Shown: positions 6,707 through 15,178 of the stretch, one piece after another
How the letters are laid out: every line of letters starts with the position of its first letter
Position numbering within the stretch: the first letter of the stretch is position 1
From: Coprothermobacter sp.
GTDB lineage: Bacteria > Caldisericota > Caldisericia > Cryosericales > Cryosericaceae
Reading direction: 5' to 3'
Length of the DNA: 49,386 nt
NCBI GenBank assembly: GCA_013824685.1
Contig: PNOG01000008.1
Location: 105,455-154,840, forward strand
Translations under genes and position numbers: made by a program
Notes under the pieces: model-generated
What the model was told of the DNA's origin: nothing
The model's input: only the letters and a program-made list of their open reading frames with translations
The model's database searches: none

Positions 6707-8284
6707 TCAGTGAAGGACGCGAGTGAGCATATGACGCAGGTCGTCGAGGTCAAGCGGCAGACCCAGGACGCCGTCGACGGATGATGCCTTGTCAGCAGGA
6801 CAACCGACGCCGTGCTGGCAAATGACGATCACCGGCAAACCCAGACGTCCACGGCCTTCCACCGCCGCGTCCAGGTCGGAGCTGTCGCCGATGACGGCCA
6901 GTACGACACGCGGAGCGAAGTACGCCATATCCTGAGCAGCGCCCTCCCAGGTCAACGACGCCTGCGCCGTGCACCCGGTCGCGCCGAGCAGCATGACGAG
7001 CGGTGACGGCTTGCCGACGACGAGGACGCGCGTCCCCCTGAGGTTCATCTCCTGTACCGGCTGCGTGGGGCCAGAGCTGAACGAAGACTGCTGCGCCACC
7101 TCCTTTGCCACTGTCAGGACAATGCTGGTGACTCCCGGGACAGACGTGACATCAAGCGATGCTCCGCTCCTGGTTGCCACCGCCTGCGCCGCCGACGCGA
7201 GCAGTTCTGCCTCCGTGCCATCCTCAGTGCTGATCGCCTGGGTGACGCCGTAAAGCTCCAGTCGAATCTCTGCGCGTTCACTCATGGGACCACTGGTAAT
7301 GCTCAACTGGACGCCCGTGACCGGCTTGAGCCGAAGGACCCCAGATTTGATGAGCAAGACCAGTACATTCTCCAGGTCGTTGTCGGTCATGCGCACGGGA
7401 ACGGCATGTCCGGGCAACTCCTTTGTAACCGTGACTCCCTTGAGATACAGTGTCCCAGCCAGGTCGAGCGCATCCGAGGCCACCTTGACCGCGTCGCATG
7501 TCGCCGCGCCCTTGGCGCTATCGCGCGCGAAGTTCAGCATCTTGCGCGCCAGAACTGAAGCTCGTGTGGCGGACTCCTCGATAGCAGCCATCGACACGGC
7601 GAGGGGACTATCTTCGGGTACGTCCATCTTGGCCAGCGCCGCGTTGCCAAGCACTCCCTGCATCATGTTGTTGAAGTCGTGGGTCACCTGCACGGACAGC
7701 TCCGCCACACTGCGATAGCGGGCCAACAACAACAGGATTCCGCGCGCTTCATCGACCCTGGCCCTGAGGGTGACCACACTCATGACCGCAGCCACGCAGC
7801 GCAGGCAAACCGCAGACGGTTTGCCCACCCCCGAACCGTCACGTGCAGACTCGGCGATCACCAGTCCAATGGTCTGTCCCTGGTCGTGGAGGGCTGCCAC
7901 GCCGACCGCGGAAACGTCGCCCTCGTCGACAGTCGCCCAACGGACCACGCTATCCGTCAGCACGGCTCCCAGCATCGAGGCCGCCACAATCGGCACTCTG
8001 ATGCGGGTGAGCGTTTCGCCGGGATCATGTCCTGTCGCCAACAAATCTAGCAGATCCTCGCCTGCCACCCTGCGGTAGACGGAGAGGAGCACCTTGCCGG
8101 TCACGTCGCCAAGTGCCGCCTGGGCCTCCAGCACGGCCTGCTCGGTCGAGACTGCGTCTATCACGCGCACCATACTGCGGAGGCACGAGCACGGGCAGCT
8201 CCCGGGAACACAGGAAGCATCAGGCTCCTGCTGTGCCTGGTCGGCCGGCAGCTCCACCATCGTTGTCCAGCTCCAATCCTTCAT
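6707..8284 (-). CDS. Degenerate sensor histidine kinase-like protein
   Basis: A 525-residue soluble protein with a sensor-kinase layout but eroded catalytic parts. Residues 1-40 hold a cysteine cluster (C25, C30, C32, C34); 40-175 look GAF-like; H202 sits in THDFNNMMQG, the H-box of hybrid kinases. The ATP-binding region (about 300-395) begins with NDLENVL but lacks the usual N-box asparagine and shows no DxGxG loop. The C terminus (about 418-525) resembles a receiver fold without the phosphoacceptor aspartate: the expected position reads VVLAVIGD. It probably senses or scaffolds rather than phosphorylates itself. Start ATG 8284 follows AAGGGGGGTGAG. No response regulator adjoins it. Confidence 0.7.
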   Translation of the reverse strand: MKDWSWTTMVELPADQAQQEPDASCVPGSCPCSCLRSMVRVIDAVSTEQAVLEAQAALGDVTGKVLLSVYRRVAGEDLLDLLATGHDPGETLTRIRVPIVAASMLGAVLTDSVVRWATVDEGDVSAVGVAALHDQGQTIGLVIAESARDGSGVGKPSAVCLRCVAAVMSVVTLRARVDEARGILLLLARYRSVAELSVQVTHDFNNMMQGVLGNAALAKMDVPEDSPLAVSMAAIEESATRASVLARKMLNFARDSAKGAATCDAVKVASDALDLAGTLYLKGVTVTKELPGHAVPVRMTDNDLENVLVLLIKSGVLRLKPVTGVQLSITSGPMSERAEIRLELYGVTQAISTEDGTEAELLASAAQAVATRSGASLDVTSVPGVTSIVLTVAKEVAQQSSFSSGPTQPVQEMNLRGTRVLVVGKPSPLVMLLGATGCTAQASLTWEGAAQDMAYFAPRVVLAVIGDSSDLDAAVEGRGRLGLPVIVICQHGVGCPADKASSVDGVLGLPLDLDDLRHMLTRVLH

Positions 8285-8389
8285 CTCACCCCCCCTTGCG
8301 ACTGTGCTCTCATGCCCCAGACCAGTTGCAATGCACAGCACCCAGCGAACTTGCCGGCTCTGGAGACATCTTCATGAAAACCCTCTTTG

Positions 8390-9547
8390 TCACGCACCAT
8401 CCTCTGTGCTAGTCTGACGTCCCTGTGTCAATCGACCCTCCCGGGTCAGCATCTCGACAACGGCGTTCTGGCTCCGATGATACTCCCGGGCCACGTACGG
8501 TGACAACATGGAGTGCAGCAGTGCTGCGTACTTCATCCTGAAATGCACGACGTCGCCTTCGCAGAAATCGTACTCTGCCTCTGTCACGTCGAGCACCATA
8601 TGATCGCTGGAGCTGCCGGCTATCGTGACACCGTCGTCCAGAGGTATCAGAGCGCCTGGGTCCGTGTCGGTATATCCCAGTGCCACCACCGCGCGCCTGC
8701 GGACACCACGGTCCACGACATGGGGTTGCCGGCCTTCCGCGTCCAAGCCTACCGGCCCGTCGGGCGCGCTCGGCTTCTCCCGCACCTCGATGACCTCGGC
8801 CTCCAGGACAAACGCGTCCTGGCGCAGCCAGGGGATGACGCGCGAGTCGGTCGTACTGACACCCAGCAGCAACGCCTCGCCCGCTCGCAGCTCGGTCACC
8901 GTCGGTGACAGCAAGCCATGCTCGATCAGGTCGAGGGCTACCGTTCCTCCGGTCGAGACAATCTGCAGGGGTAGCCCTGTCTCGCGGCGGACACGCGCGG
9001 CTGACGCACCGAACAGTTCCTGGTTCTCGGCGGTGGGTAAGATCCCGGTGATACATCCCACATTTGCCGCCAGGCCCACGACCTCCACACCCGCAATCCT
9101 CGATGCGGCAAGGACGAATGGGGTCAGCTCCGACGTCGGCACGCCGTCGCGACGGTCTCCCATTTCGACCACCGCGAGGACGTCACAGGTCGTTCCCTTG
9201 GCCAGAGCAGCCTCACCCAGCGCCTCCATGGCACTCAACTCCGACATAAACGCGCGGTCGGTGATGTGTGGAACCAGATGCATCTGTGAGTGCGGAGGCT
9301 GCCTGAGGAGCGTCAATTCCAGGACACCAAACTCCTCCTGACGCAGGCTCAGAAAGTCGTGGACGCGCGAATCGCCGATGCTGTGAATGCCACCGCGCAT
9401 GAACGCCTGAACGATCTCGGCGTCCGACGTCACTCCTTTGGTGACGGCCACGACACCTAGTCCGTGCTCCCGACAGAGTGAGCGGACCTTGGCGGCATTA
9501 TCGGTCAGACAATCGAGGTCGACGACGACACGCGGAAAACTACTCAC
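8390..9547 (-). CDS. orr: Ornithine racemase-like PLP enzyme (alanine racemase fold III)
   Basis: The 385-residue protein belongs to the fold-type III PLP enzymes near ornithine racemase (Orr) and YhfX. Residue K37 in VAVTKGV is the expected PLP lysine, and IGDSRVHD (about 57-64) matches the GDSR/ADSR segment of Orr. Orr interconverts L- and D-ornithine in the oxidative ornithine fermentation of clostridia, but the aminomutase and diaminopentanoate dehydrogenase genes are not here, so the substrate is uncertain. GTG 9547 is chosen as start, with CAGGAG about 11 nt upstream. A terminator separates it from the upstream ATP-grasp gene. About 30 residues at the C terminus extend beyond the usual length. 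Confidence 0.75.
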   Translation of the reverse strand: MSSFPRVVVDLDCLTDNAAKVRSLCREHGLGVVAVTKGVTSDAEIVQAFMRGGIHSIGDSRVHDFLSLRQEEFGVLELTLLRQPPHSQMHLVPHITDRAFMSELSAMEALGEAALAKGTTCDVLAVVEMGDRRDGVPTSELTPFVLAASRIAGVEVVGLAANVGCITGILPTAENQELFGASAARVRRETGLPLQIVSTGGTVALDLIEHGLLSPTVTELRAGEALLLGVSTTDSRVIPWLRQDAFVLEAEVIEVREKPSAPDGPVGLDAEGRQPHVVDRGVRRRAVVALGYTDTDPGALIPLDDGVTIAGSSSDHMVLDVTEAEYDFCEGDVVHFRMKYAALLHSMLSPYVAREYHRSQNAVVEMLTREGRLTQGRQTSTEDGA

Positions 9548-9675
9548 TGTATGTACGCTCCTGTCGGCAGCGCTTGATTGAACTGGCAGTGCTGTGACAT
9601 ATTCAGTGTAGCTCGCCCGTCCGCTGTGGAAAGACCAGAACGCGGGCTTGCCCAGGATCCTATCACATGAAACGA

Positions 9676-9705
9676 GATGGACGCCGGCTCCAGCCGGCGT
9701 CCATC
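9676..9705 (-). terminator. Intrinsic terminator after the ATP-grasp gene
   Basis: A 14-bp perfect stem, GATGGACGCCGGCT (9676-9689) with AGCCGGCGTCCATC (9692-9705), has a 2-nt centre and lies 26 bp past the stop of the leftward ATP-grasp gene. The leftward tail reads TCGTTTC. Confidence 0.75.
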
Positions 9706-9730
9706 AATGTTGGGTCGGGATTCCAGAAGG

Positions 9731-10780
9731 TCAGACGGTCTCGCGCTGAGCCTCGGTAACCATCGTGGTCTCGGGCCGCTCTGCGTCGATGCGTTCGACG
9801 GCAGTCTGAATGATGCGGCCGATAAGGTCCTCGTACGATAGTCCCATCAGTTCTGCCATGACGGGAATATCGCTCTTGCCCTTGGTCAGACCGGCCAGCG
9901 GGTTGATCTCCATGAACGATGGCTCGCCGTTTGCGTCGAATCGCATGTCGATACGGGCGCAGTCACGACAGTGCAGTGCCTTGAACACCCCCACGGCCAG
10001 GTCGCGCACCCTCTGGTATTCGTCGGCAGTGAGGTCGGCGGGGCACTCGGGGATGAGGTACTTCTCCCAGTGGTGCTTGATCTCCGGCGTGTAGAAGAAA
10101 TCCTTCTCGGTTCCGCTCAGCAGCTTGAACGACATCACCCCGAGAACCTCTGGCTCCCGATTACCGATGACTCCCACGGTAACTTCGCGCCCAGGCAGAA
10201 ACTCCTCGATGAGGATGCTCGATCCGGGATACGCTGCAAGCAGCTCACCCACCTGGTTGCGGAGCTCGTCGTCGCAGGTGACCCGGGAGTTGTCGTTAAT
10301 GCCCATGCTGGAGCCCTCGCGGGATGGCTTGACGAACAGCGGATACTTGGGAGCGCCGGTCTGGATGATGGCCTCAACCTGAACAGGATTGTCCACGGAC
10401 CAGAAGGCCGGCGTGTTGATGCCGTCCTGCATCAGGACCTGTTTGGTTATCGTCTTGTCGAGCGCCAGAGACAGAGCCAGCGTGTCGGAGAAGGTGTATG
10501 GGATCCCCATCATGTCGAGGATGGCCGGCATCTGCGACTCACGGGCGCGGCCGTATAGTCCCTCGGCGATATTGAAGACCAGGTCGACGGGCTGCCGTCT
10601 CAGGCGCGCGATGGCGTCCAACCCGAATCCCAGCCGCACAGGTTCGTGCCCGGCTGCGATAATGCCTTTCTCGATATTCCGAACCGTCTCCAGGGAATCG
10701 AACTCGTCCGCCCTGTCGGATGGGATTCCTTCTACGGCTGCAACTTCAGTAAACAGGTTGTAGGTAATGCCTATACGCAT
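9731..10780 (-). CDS. D-alanine--D-alanine ligase-like ATP-grasp enzyme
   Basis: A 349-residue ATP-grasp ligase with D-Ala-D-Ala ligase features: an N-terminal domain ending in VFNIAEGLYG (about 68-77), the ATP-grasp region FVKPSREGSSMGI (about 148-160), the IEEFLPGREVTVGV strand near 191-204 and the Mg-binding FMEINPLAGLT near 294-304. Such enzymes join two amino acids using ATP; a second Ddl would be needed to know if this is the cell-wall enzyme. Several family members act on other D-amino or hydroxy acids. ATG 10780 follows GAGGAG by 7 nt. The upstream leader is unusually long (about 290 nt from the promoter at 11074-11101). Confidence 0.8.
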   Translation of the reverse strand: MRIGITYNLFTEVAAVEGIPSDRADEFDSLETVRNIEKGIIAAGHEPVRLGFGLDAIARLRRQPVDLVFNIAEGLYGRARESQMPAILDMMGIPYTFSDTLALSLALDKTITKQVLMQDGINTPAFWSVDNPVQVEAIIQTGAPKYPLFVKPSREGSSMGINDNSRVTCDDELRNQVGELLAAYPGSSILIEEFLPGREVTVGVIGNREPEVLGVMSFKLLSGTEKDFFYTPEIKHHWEKYLIPECPADLTADEYQRVRDLAVGVFKALHCRDCARIDMRFDANGEPSFMEINPLAGLTKGKSDIPVMAELMGLSYEDLIGRIIQTAVERIDAERPETTMVTEAQRETV

Positions 10781-11073
10781 GATACGTTCTCCTCGTTGTT
10801 GGATGGGTGATGAGTAGGGTTTTGCTCATGACTATCCAGCCCGACCATCGCCGAGGAACGCGGACAACGGCTGGAGCCGCCGCTCATCAGAGGGGAGAAT
10901 CAGTGCTGAAAGGCTGTTACCGGTGGAAAGGGAACGTGCGTACAGCCCCCGTCTATGCCGCTTGCGGCTTGGGGGTGGTTCGTCGACAGACTCGTGGTCT
11001 TCGTACGAAAGAACCATTCTGGTATCTGTGTTCACGCAGTTGTCTCCCATGAAGCAAAATGAACTTCGCAACA
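10781..11073 (-). other. Long untranslated leader of the ATP-grasp gene
   Basis: Between the promoter at 11074-11101 and ATG 10780 lie about 290 nt without a convincing gene. The leader strand can form several hairpins, among them GCCGC-AA-GCGGC near 10957-10968. A 60-80 codon open frame here begins with a TTG at the promoter and has no ribosome binding site, so I do not call it. No T-box motif or known aptamer core was recognised. Confidence 0.4.
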
Positions 11074-11101
11074 ACTATAGTGGGGTCGATTCTCTTGTCA
11101 A
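11074..11101 (-). promoter_or_regulatory. Promoter of the ATP-grasp ligase gene
   Basis: Reading leftward, consensus TTGACA (complement of 11096-11101), a 16-bp spacer and TATAGT (complement of 11074-11079) form one of the strongest promoters in the window. Confidence 0.75.
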
Positions 11102-11157
11102 TAGCCTCGGCCCCGCTTGTCACCCGCACTATGTGAGCATCTGAACAAGGCTCTGCA

Positions 11158-12186
11158 TCAACGTTTGTGTTTCTTCTTGACCGCCGTGGCGCTCACAGCC
11201 TTCACTTCAGAACCAGCCCCGCTGTAGTGCGAAGCAGCCCCCGTACGAGCGGGAGGAGCTTTTGATGCACTATTCAGGCTGGTGGCTGCAACAGGAGACT
11301 TCACACTTCGCCTGGTTCCGACAGCCGGGGCCGCCGGCCTGCCGAAGGTTCCACGCGCACTGGTGACAACGGCCAGTCGCTTATCCACCAGATCCTTACG
11401 GTCCTCAAGTGGCTTCAACAGCTCATCGCACGTCAGGTCAAGATTGATCGGCGTGACAGAGACATAGTTGTTGATCAGTGCATAGCCGTCGCTACCGGGC
11501 TTGGCATCGTGGGGACCGGAGTTTCCGGCAATCCAATAGTAGGCGCGACCGCGCGGACTGAACTGCTTCTCCACGAAGTTCTCATAGGCCCTGAACCCCT
11601 GTTTGGTGATCATGACCCCCTGAACGTCACTCAAGGGGACGTTGGGGACGTTAACATTGAGGATGGCAGGTGCCTTGACCAGATCGGCATAGAACGCCGG
11701 TTCAGCCAGGATTTCCATGAGCACAGCCGCCGCCGTCTCAAAATGGTGGGGCTGCACGCCGTGCACCATATCCAGACTGACCGCGATGGACGGATGCCCC
11801 TGGCGGAGTCCTTCGAGGGCGGCACTGACGGTCCCGCTGTAGAGAACGTCCACCCCGACGTTCGGCCCATGGTTGCACCCGCTGACGACGATGTCCGGCG
11901 GATTGTCCTTCATCACATCAAGCAGAGCCACCAGGACACAGTCGGTAGGAGTTCCGCGAAGAGCAAAACCCTTCAGACCACACGGCATTGTCACCTCGCG
12001 GATCGGCAGGATGTCGCCCAGTGTAAGAGAATGGCTGGAACCGCTCTGGTTGCCCTCCGGGGCGACGACTGTCACGTCGAACGTTGCTGCCAGTGCCGCT
12101 CCAACTGCGTTGATCCCGTTGGCAAAGATCCCGTCGTCGTTGGTGAGCAGGATTCGTATGCGTCGAGCCTTTCTGGTTGCGCTCAT
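11158..12186 (-). CDS. surE: SurE-type 5'/3'-nucleotidase with C-terminal extension
   Basis: SurE proteins are metal-dependent phosphatases that remove phosphate from nucleoside monophosphates and short polyphosphate. The 342-residue product has TNDDG (N16, D17, D18) at the metal site, the S-G-x-N motif as SGCNHGPNVG (about 102-111) and YSGTVSAALEG (116-126). The core ends near residue 270; the last 70 residues are rich in Ala, Ser, Pro and Lys and end in KKKHKR, an extension not usual for the 250-residue family. ATG 12186 follows AAGGAG. It starts 9 bp after the stop of the RNase J-like gene and is likely cotranscribed with it. Confidence 0.92.
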   Translation of the reverse strand: MSATRKARRIRILLTNDDGIFANGINAVGAALAATFDVTVVAPEGNQSGSSHSLTLGDILPIREVTMPCGLKGFALRGTPTDCVLVALLDVMKDNPPDIVVSGCNHGPNVGVDVLYSGTVSAALEGLRQGHPSIAVSLDMVHGVQPHHFETAAAVLMEILAEPAFYADLVKAPAILNVNVPNVPLSDVQGVMITKQGFRAYENFVEKQFSPRGRAYYWIAGNSGPHDAKPGSDGYALINNYVSVTPINLDLTCDELLKPLEDRKDLVDKRLAVVTSARGTFGRPAAPAVGTRRSVKSPVAATSLNSASKAPPARTGAASHYSGAGSEVKAVSATAVKKKHKR

Positions 12187-12195
12187 GTCAGCTCC

Positions 12196-13563
12196 TTAGA
12201 ACTCGTATGTCACGCCTTTCCTCACTGCAATCGTGTCCTTGATGTACCCGTTCAGGGCCTCGGGTGCCTTGGAATGCATAGGCACCAGAACGCTGGGGTC
12301 CGCCCTCATGACCAGATCCTTGATATCGAGTTCACTCGCATGCCCGGGGGTAGCGATGCGGTAGAAGTCCAACCTGAAATCCTTGACCCACTTCATGAGG
12401 ACAGTATAGTTCGGATCATACTGCCCGAGAGGTTCGCCACCGGACTGGATGAACACGGTATGCGGGGCGGGGTTGATCTCCACCAGTTCGCCAAGGTCGG
12501 GAAAATCGAGCTGCAACATATACTTGGCGGGTTCGGTGGTGATATCTGCGGCGCGTAGCGCGGTCACCAGGTACTCCTGCTCGAACAGCCGATAGTCGGG
12601 CGCCAGGTACTTGCCCGAACCACGCCGGGCAAGGTACACTTCGGCGTTCTTCATGAGCCGCTCGAGCTCGCTGTCGAAACGAGCGAACTTCCGGGCCATC
12701 AGCATATGCTGCGGTTGCAGGACCATTGTCCGTCCCGTCTTTTCTGCGACACGCAGGAACACCTTGAGGCGATCCGTGTCGAGGATGTAGTAGTTGGTCA
12801 GCACGAGCCCGGGGGCTGTGCCGACCGCCCTCGTGGCAAGCTCCTGGACTTCGTTCTCAGTCAGTTGGTCGATACTGCCGAACCCCAGCCTGGTCCCCTC
12901 GGTGAGAAGAACAGTCTTGAAATGCTGCTTCTCCTGGCGCATCAGCTCGACGAAAGCGCGCACTCGCTCCGGGTGTCTGCCGTGCAGACGATAGTCCGCC
13001 GTGTAGATGACCGACGTGGCGCCACACCGCACGATGAACCCGAGGATGCCCAGGATGTCGTGGTCGCTGCGGACCGGCAGGACTTCGCAGTTCCCGATGC
13101 GCACGACCTTGTCATGCTCAAACACAGTCACAGAGCGCTGATCCATGCGGAGGTCAAACTCGCCCGTTTCGTCGAAGAACCGCAGGACCTCGAGCGTCTC
13201 GGCGCTCATGTATAGGGGGACATTGACGTCCACCAGCGGCAGGAACCCGAAATGGTCGATGTGCCCATGACTCAGAAGGATGCCGTCCACGTTACCGGTA
13301 TCGAGGGCGGCGCCGAATTCCTGCTGTAGGAACTGCGACTGGGTCGGCGGATACAGCCCCGCCATCGGCGGCAGATTGCCAAACCGGAGATAGTCGCGGA
13401 TCTGCAGGTACGTCGCGGGCCTCAGACGATCGCTGAAGTGGTCCGTACCGCCAAAGAAGTCCTTGCCAAAGTCGAGAAACAGGTTCGTGCCACTGTATTG
13501 CAGGAGGGTCTTGCTCCCGCCTATCTCGTTTACCGCACCGTAGAAGGTCAATTTGACTGACAT
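12196..13563 (-). CDS. RNase J-like metallo-beta-lactamase/beta-CASP hydrolase
   Basis: A 455-residue protein with the zinc motif SHGHIDHFG (H99, H101, D103, H104), later ligand segments RSDHDILG and YTADYR, and beta-CASP motifs such as PGHASELD and the late PMHSK. The order resembles RNase J, the 5'-3' exo/endoribonuclease of Firmicutes and others, but it is about 100 residues shorter, lacking most of the C-terminal domain. Its substrate may be RNA or another phosphodiester. ATG 13563 was chosen over one 12 codons upstream because GGGAGGA lies directly before it. It is the first gene of a pair with surE and has its own promoter. Confidence 0.8.
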   Translation of the reverse strand: MSVKLTFYGAVNEIGGSKTLLQYSGTNLFLDFGKDFFGGTDHFSDRLRPATYLQIRDYLRFGNLPPMAGLYPPTQSQFLQQEFGAALDTGNVDGILLSHGHIDHFGFLPLVDVNVPLYMSAETLEVLRFFDETGEFDLRMDQRSVTVFEHDKVVRIGNCEVLPVRSDHDILGILGFIVRCGATSVIYTADYRLHGRHPERVRAFVELMRQEKQHFKTVLLTEGTRLGFGSIDQLTENEVQELATRAVGTAPGLVLTNYYILDTDRLKVFLRVAEKTGRTMVLQPQHMLMARKFARFDSELERLMKNAEVYLARRGSGKYLAPDYRLFEQEYLVTALRAADITTEPAKYMLQLDFPDLGELVEINPAPHTVFIQSGGEPLGQYDPNYTVLMKWVKDFRLDFYRIATPGHASELDIKDLVMRADPSVLVPMHSKAPEALNGYIKDTIAVRKGVTYEF

Positions 13564-13621
13564 GCTTCCTCCCTGCAATCCAGCTGCGAGCACGTCCATC
13601 GTGCCCTGTGCAAAGCTATGT

Positions 13622-13649
13622 ATTATACCGTCATGTCCGCGTCCGACAA
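13622..13649 (-). promoter_or_regulatory. Promoter of the RNase J-like/surE operon
   Basis: Leftward TTGTCG (complement of 13644-13649), a 16-bp spacer and a perfect TATAAT (complement of 13622-13627) lie about 58 nt upstream of ATG 13563. Confidence 0.65.
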
Positions 13650-13873
13650 GTCGCCGTGTTGGGTCGGCCTATGTCTTCCAAGTGCCTGTGCGTTTCCGCC
13701 TCCATGGGAACGACAGGGGAACCATCTCCATTGCAAACAGGCAGCCGCAGATTAAACTTACTTGGATACTAGGAGCTGCCGAGTCAAAGGGTGTATTGTT
13801 CCAAAGACTGGCGAGAGTTCGCCCAGGAATGCGGTCCCCTGGTACTCGTGCAAATCCGCAAGCGGAGGAAGAA
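13650..13873. other. Intergenic stretch upstream of the ABC ATPase
   Basis: These 224 bp between the leftward RNase J-like promoter and the rightward ATPase gene hold no convincing ORF. An AT-rich patch (13749-13775) contains GATACT at 13766-13771 that could be a weak rightward -10, but I see no -35. Confidence 0.3.
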
Positions 13874-14971
13874 ATGGCGAAAGTCGTTCTGGAAAACGTG
13901 ACAAAACGCTTCGGAAAGGTCATCGCGGTCAACAACGTTTCGTTGGAAGCCGAGGACAAGGAGTTTCTCGTCCTGCTGGGACCGTCCGGCTGTGGCAAGA
14001 CGACGACGCTGCGCATGATTGCCGGCCTCGAACTGGCTGACGGGGGAAACGTGATCATCGGCGACGACATCGTCAACGACGTTCCGCCTGCCGCCCGCGA
14101 CATCGCTATGGTGTTCCAGAACTATGCCCTGTATCCCCACATGACCGTGCGCGACAACATCTCGTTTGGCCTCAGGCTGCACAACATCCCAGGAAAGGAA
14201 ATCAACGACCGCGTTGCCGAAGCAGCACAGATGCTGGGGCTGCAGGACTACCTCAAGCGCGTCCCCAAGGAGTTGTCTGGCGGACAGCGCCAGCGCGTCG
14301 CTCTCGCTCGAGCCATCGTACGCAAGCCCAAGGTCTTCCTCATGGATGAGCCGCTGTCGAACCTAGACGCCAAGTTGCGCGTGCAGACCCGCGAGGAGCT
14401 CATTAGACTTCATCAGGCGCTGGGCGTCACCACGATCTACGTGACCCACGACCAGGTCGAAGCCATGACCCTTGGTTCGCGCGTCGCCGTCATGGAAAAC
14501 GGGTTCCTGCGCCAAATCGGCAAGCCGCGCCAAGTGTACGACAATCCCACCAACAAGTTCGTTGCCGGATTCGTCGGCACTCCTCCCTCCAACTTCGTCC
14601 CCGTCAATCTGGTCCTGACCCCGACGCCCTCCCTGGACATCGAGGGACAGCGCATACAGCTGTCCGCCGCCCAGCAGCAGGCCGCCAAGTCTATACCCGC
14701 CGGCAACTACGCGTGGGGTGTCCGGCCCGAGGACCTACTGATCGACGGCCAGTCCAATATGCCCGAAGTCGCTGCCACGTTCAGGGCCAGGATCTCGTTC
14801 GTTGAAATGATGGGCAGCGAGACCTTCATTCATACGACGTTGGCCGGTGCCACAGTCGTCGTACGGGCCAGCAGTGCGGTTGAGTATGCGCAGGGAGACA
14901 TGGTCAGACTTGTCGTGAACGTCGCACGCACGCATCTCTTCAATACGGACTCCGGAGAAGCAGTCTTCTAG
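13874..14971 (+). CDS. Sugar-type ABC transporter ATP-binding protein (MsmK/UgpC-like)
   Basis: A 365-residue ATPase of the carbohydrate-uptake-1 class. Walker A is GPSGCGKT (36-43), Q-loop Q82, signature LSGGQ (134-138), Walker B VFLMDEP (154-160), then the H-loop in VTHDQVEAMT. Residues from about 235 form the C-terminal OB-fold (TOBE) domain typical of MalK/UgpC/MsmK. It powers import of sugars or glycerol phosphate. No permease or binding-protein genes are near, so it is probably a shared ATPase for transporters encoded elsewhere, as MsmK is in streptococci. ATG 13874 follows CGGAGGA. A strong terminator follows. Confidence 0.92.
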   Translation: MAKVVLENVTKRFGKVIAVNNVSLEAEDKEFLVLLGPSGCGKTTTLRMIAGLELADGGNVIIGDDIVNDVPPAARDIAMVFQNYALYPHMTVRDNISFGLRLHNIPGKEINDRVAEAAQMLGLQDYLKRVPKELSGGQRQRVALARAIVRKPKVFLMDEPLSNLDAKLRVQTREELIRLHQALGVTTIYVTHDQVEAMTLGSRVAVMENGFLRQIGKPRQVYDNPTNKFVAGFVGTPPSNFVPVNLVLTPTPSLDIEGQRIQLSAAQQQAAKSIPAGNYAWGVRPEDLLIDGQSNMPEVAATFRARISFVEMMGSETFIHTTLAGATVVVRASSAVEYAQGDMVRLVVNVARTHLFNTDSGEAVF

Positions 14972-15020
14972 CTGCAGCATTCTCGGGACGGTTCCGTTCC
15001 CGCGAGAATGTTACACTCCC

Positions 15021-15048
15021 AACCCCGGCGCGGTCGCGCCGGGGTTTT
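15021..15048 (+). terminator. Intrinsic terminator after the ABC ATPase
   Basis: AACCCCGGCGCG (15021-15032) pairs with CGCGCCGGGGTT (15035-15046), ending in TTTT. A weaker hairpin (CATTCTCG 14978-14985 with CGAGAATG 15003-15010) precedes it. Confidence 0.85.
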
Positions 15049-15178
15049 GGCACTGCTTCAGAGAACGGGGGCTGCTCCATTTCGCCACTCAGAAATGGCG
15101 GTCCGGCATCGCAGAATCCTTTCATAGAACTGGCTCCGTTCAGACAGACTCTGAACGAGAACCACTTCTGCCGTTGTT

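Noticed and set aside
10884-10893. CTGATGA on the leader strand of the ATP-grasp gene, the core of a hammerhead ribozyme
   Set aside because: The following stem is not closed by GAAA and no matching cleavage-site stem is present.
10781-11073. T-box leader for the ATP-grasp ligase
   Set aside because: No AGGGTGGnACCGCG antiterminator motif or specifier loop was found in the leader.
10832-11074. 80-codon frame in the ATP-grasp leader
   Set aside because: It begins with TTG at the -10 box with no ribosome binding site, and the composition looks random.
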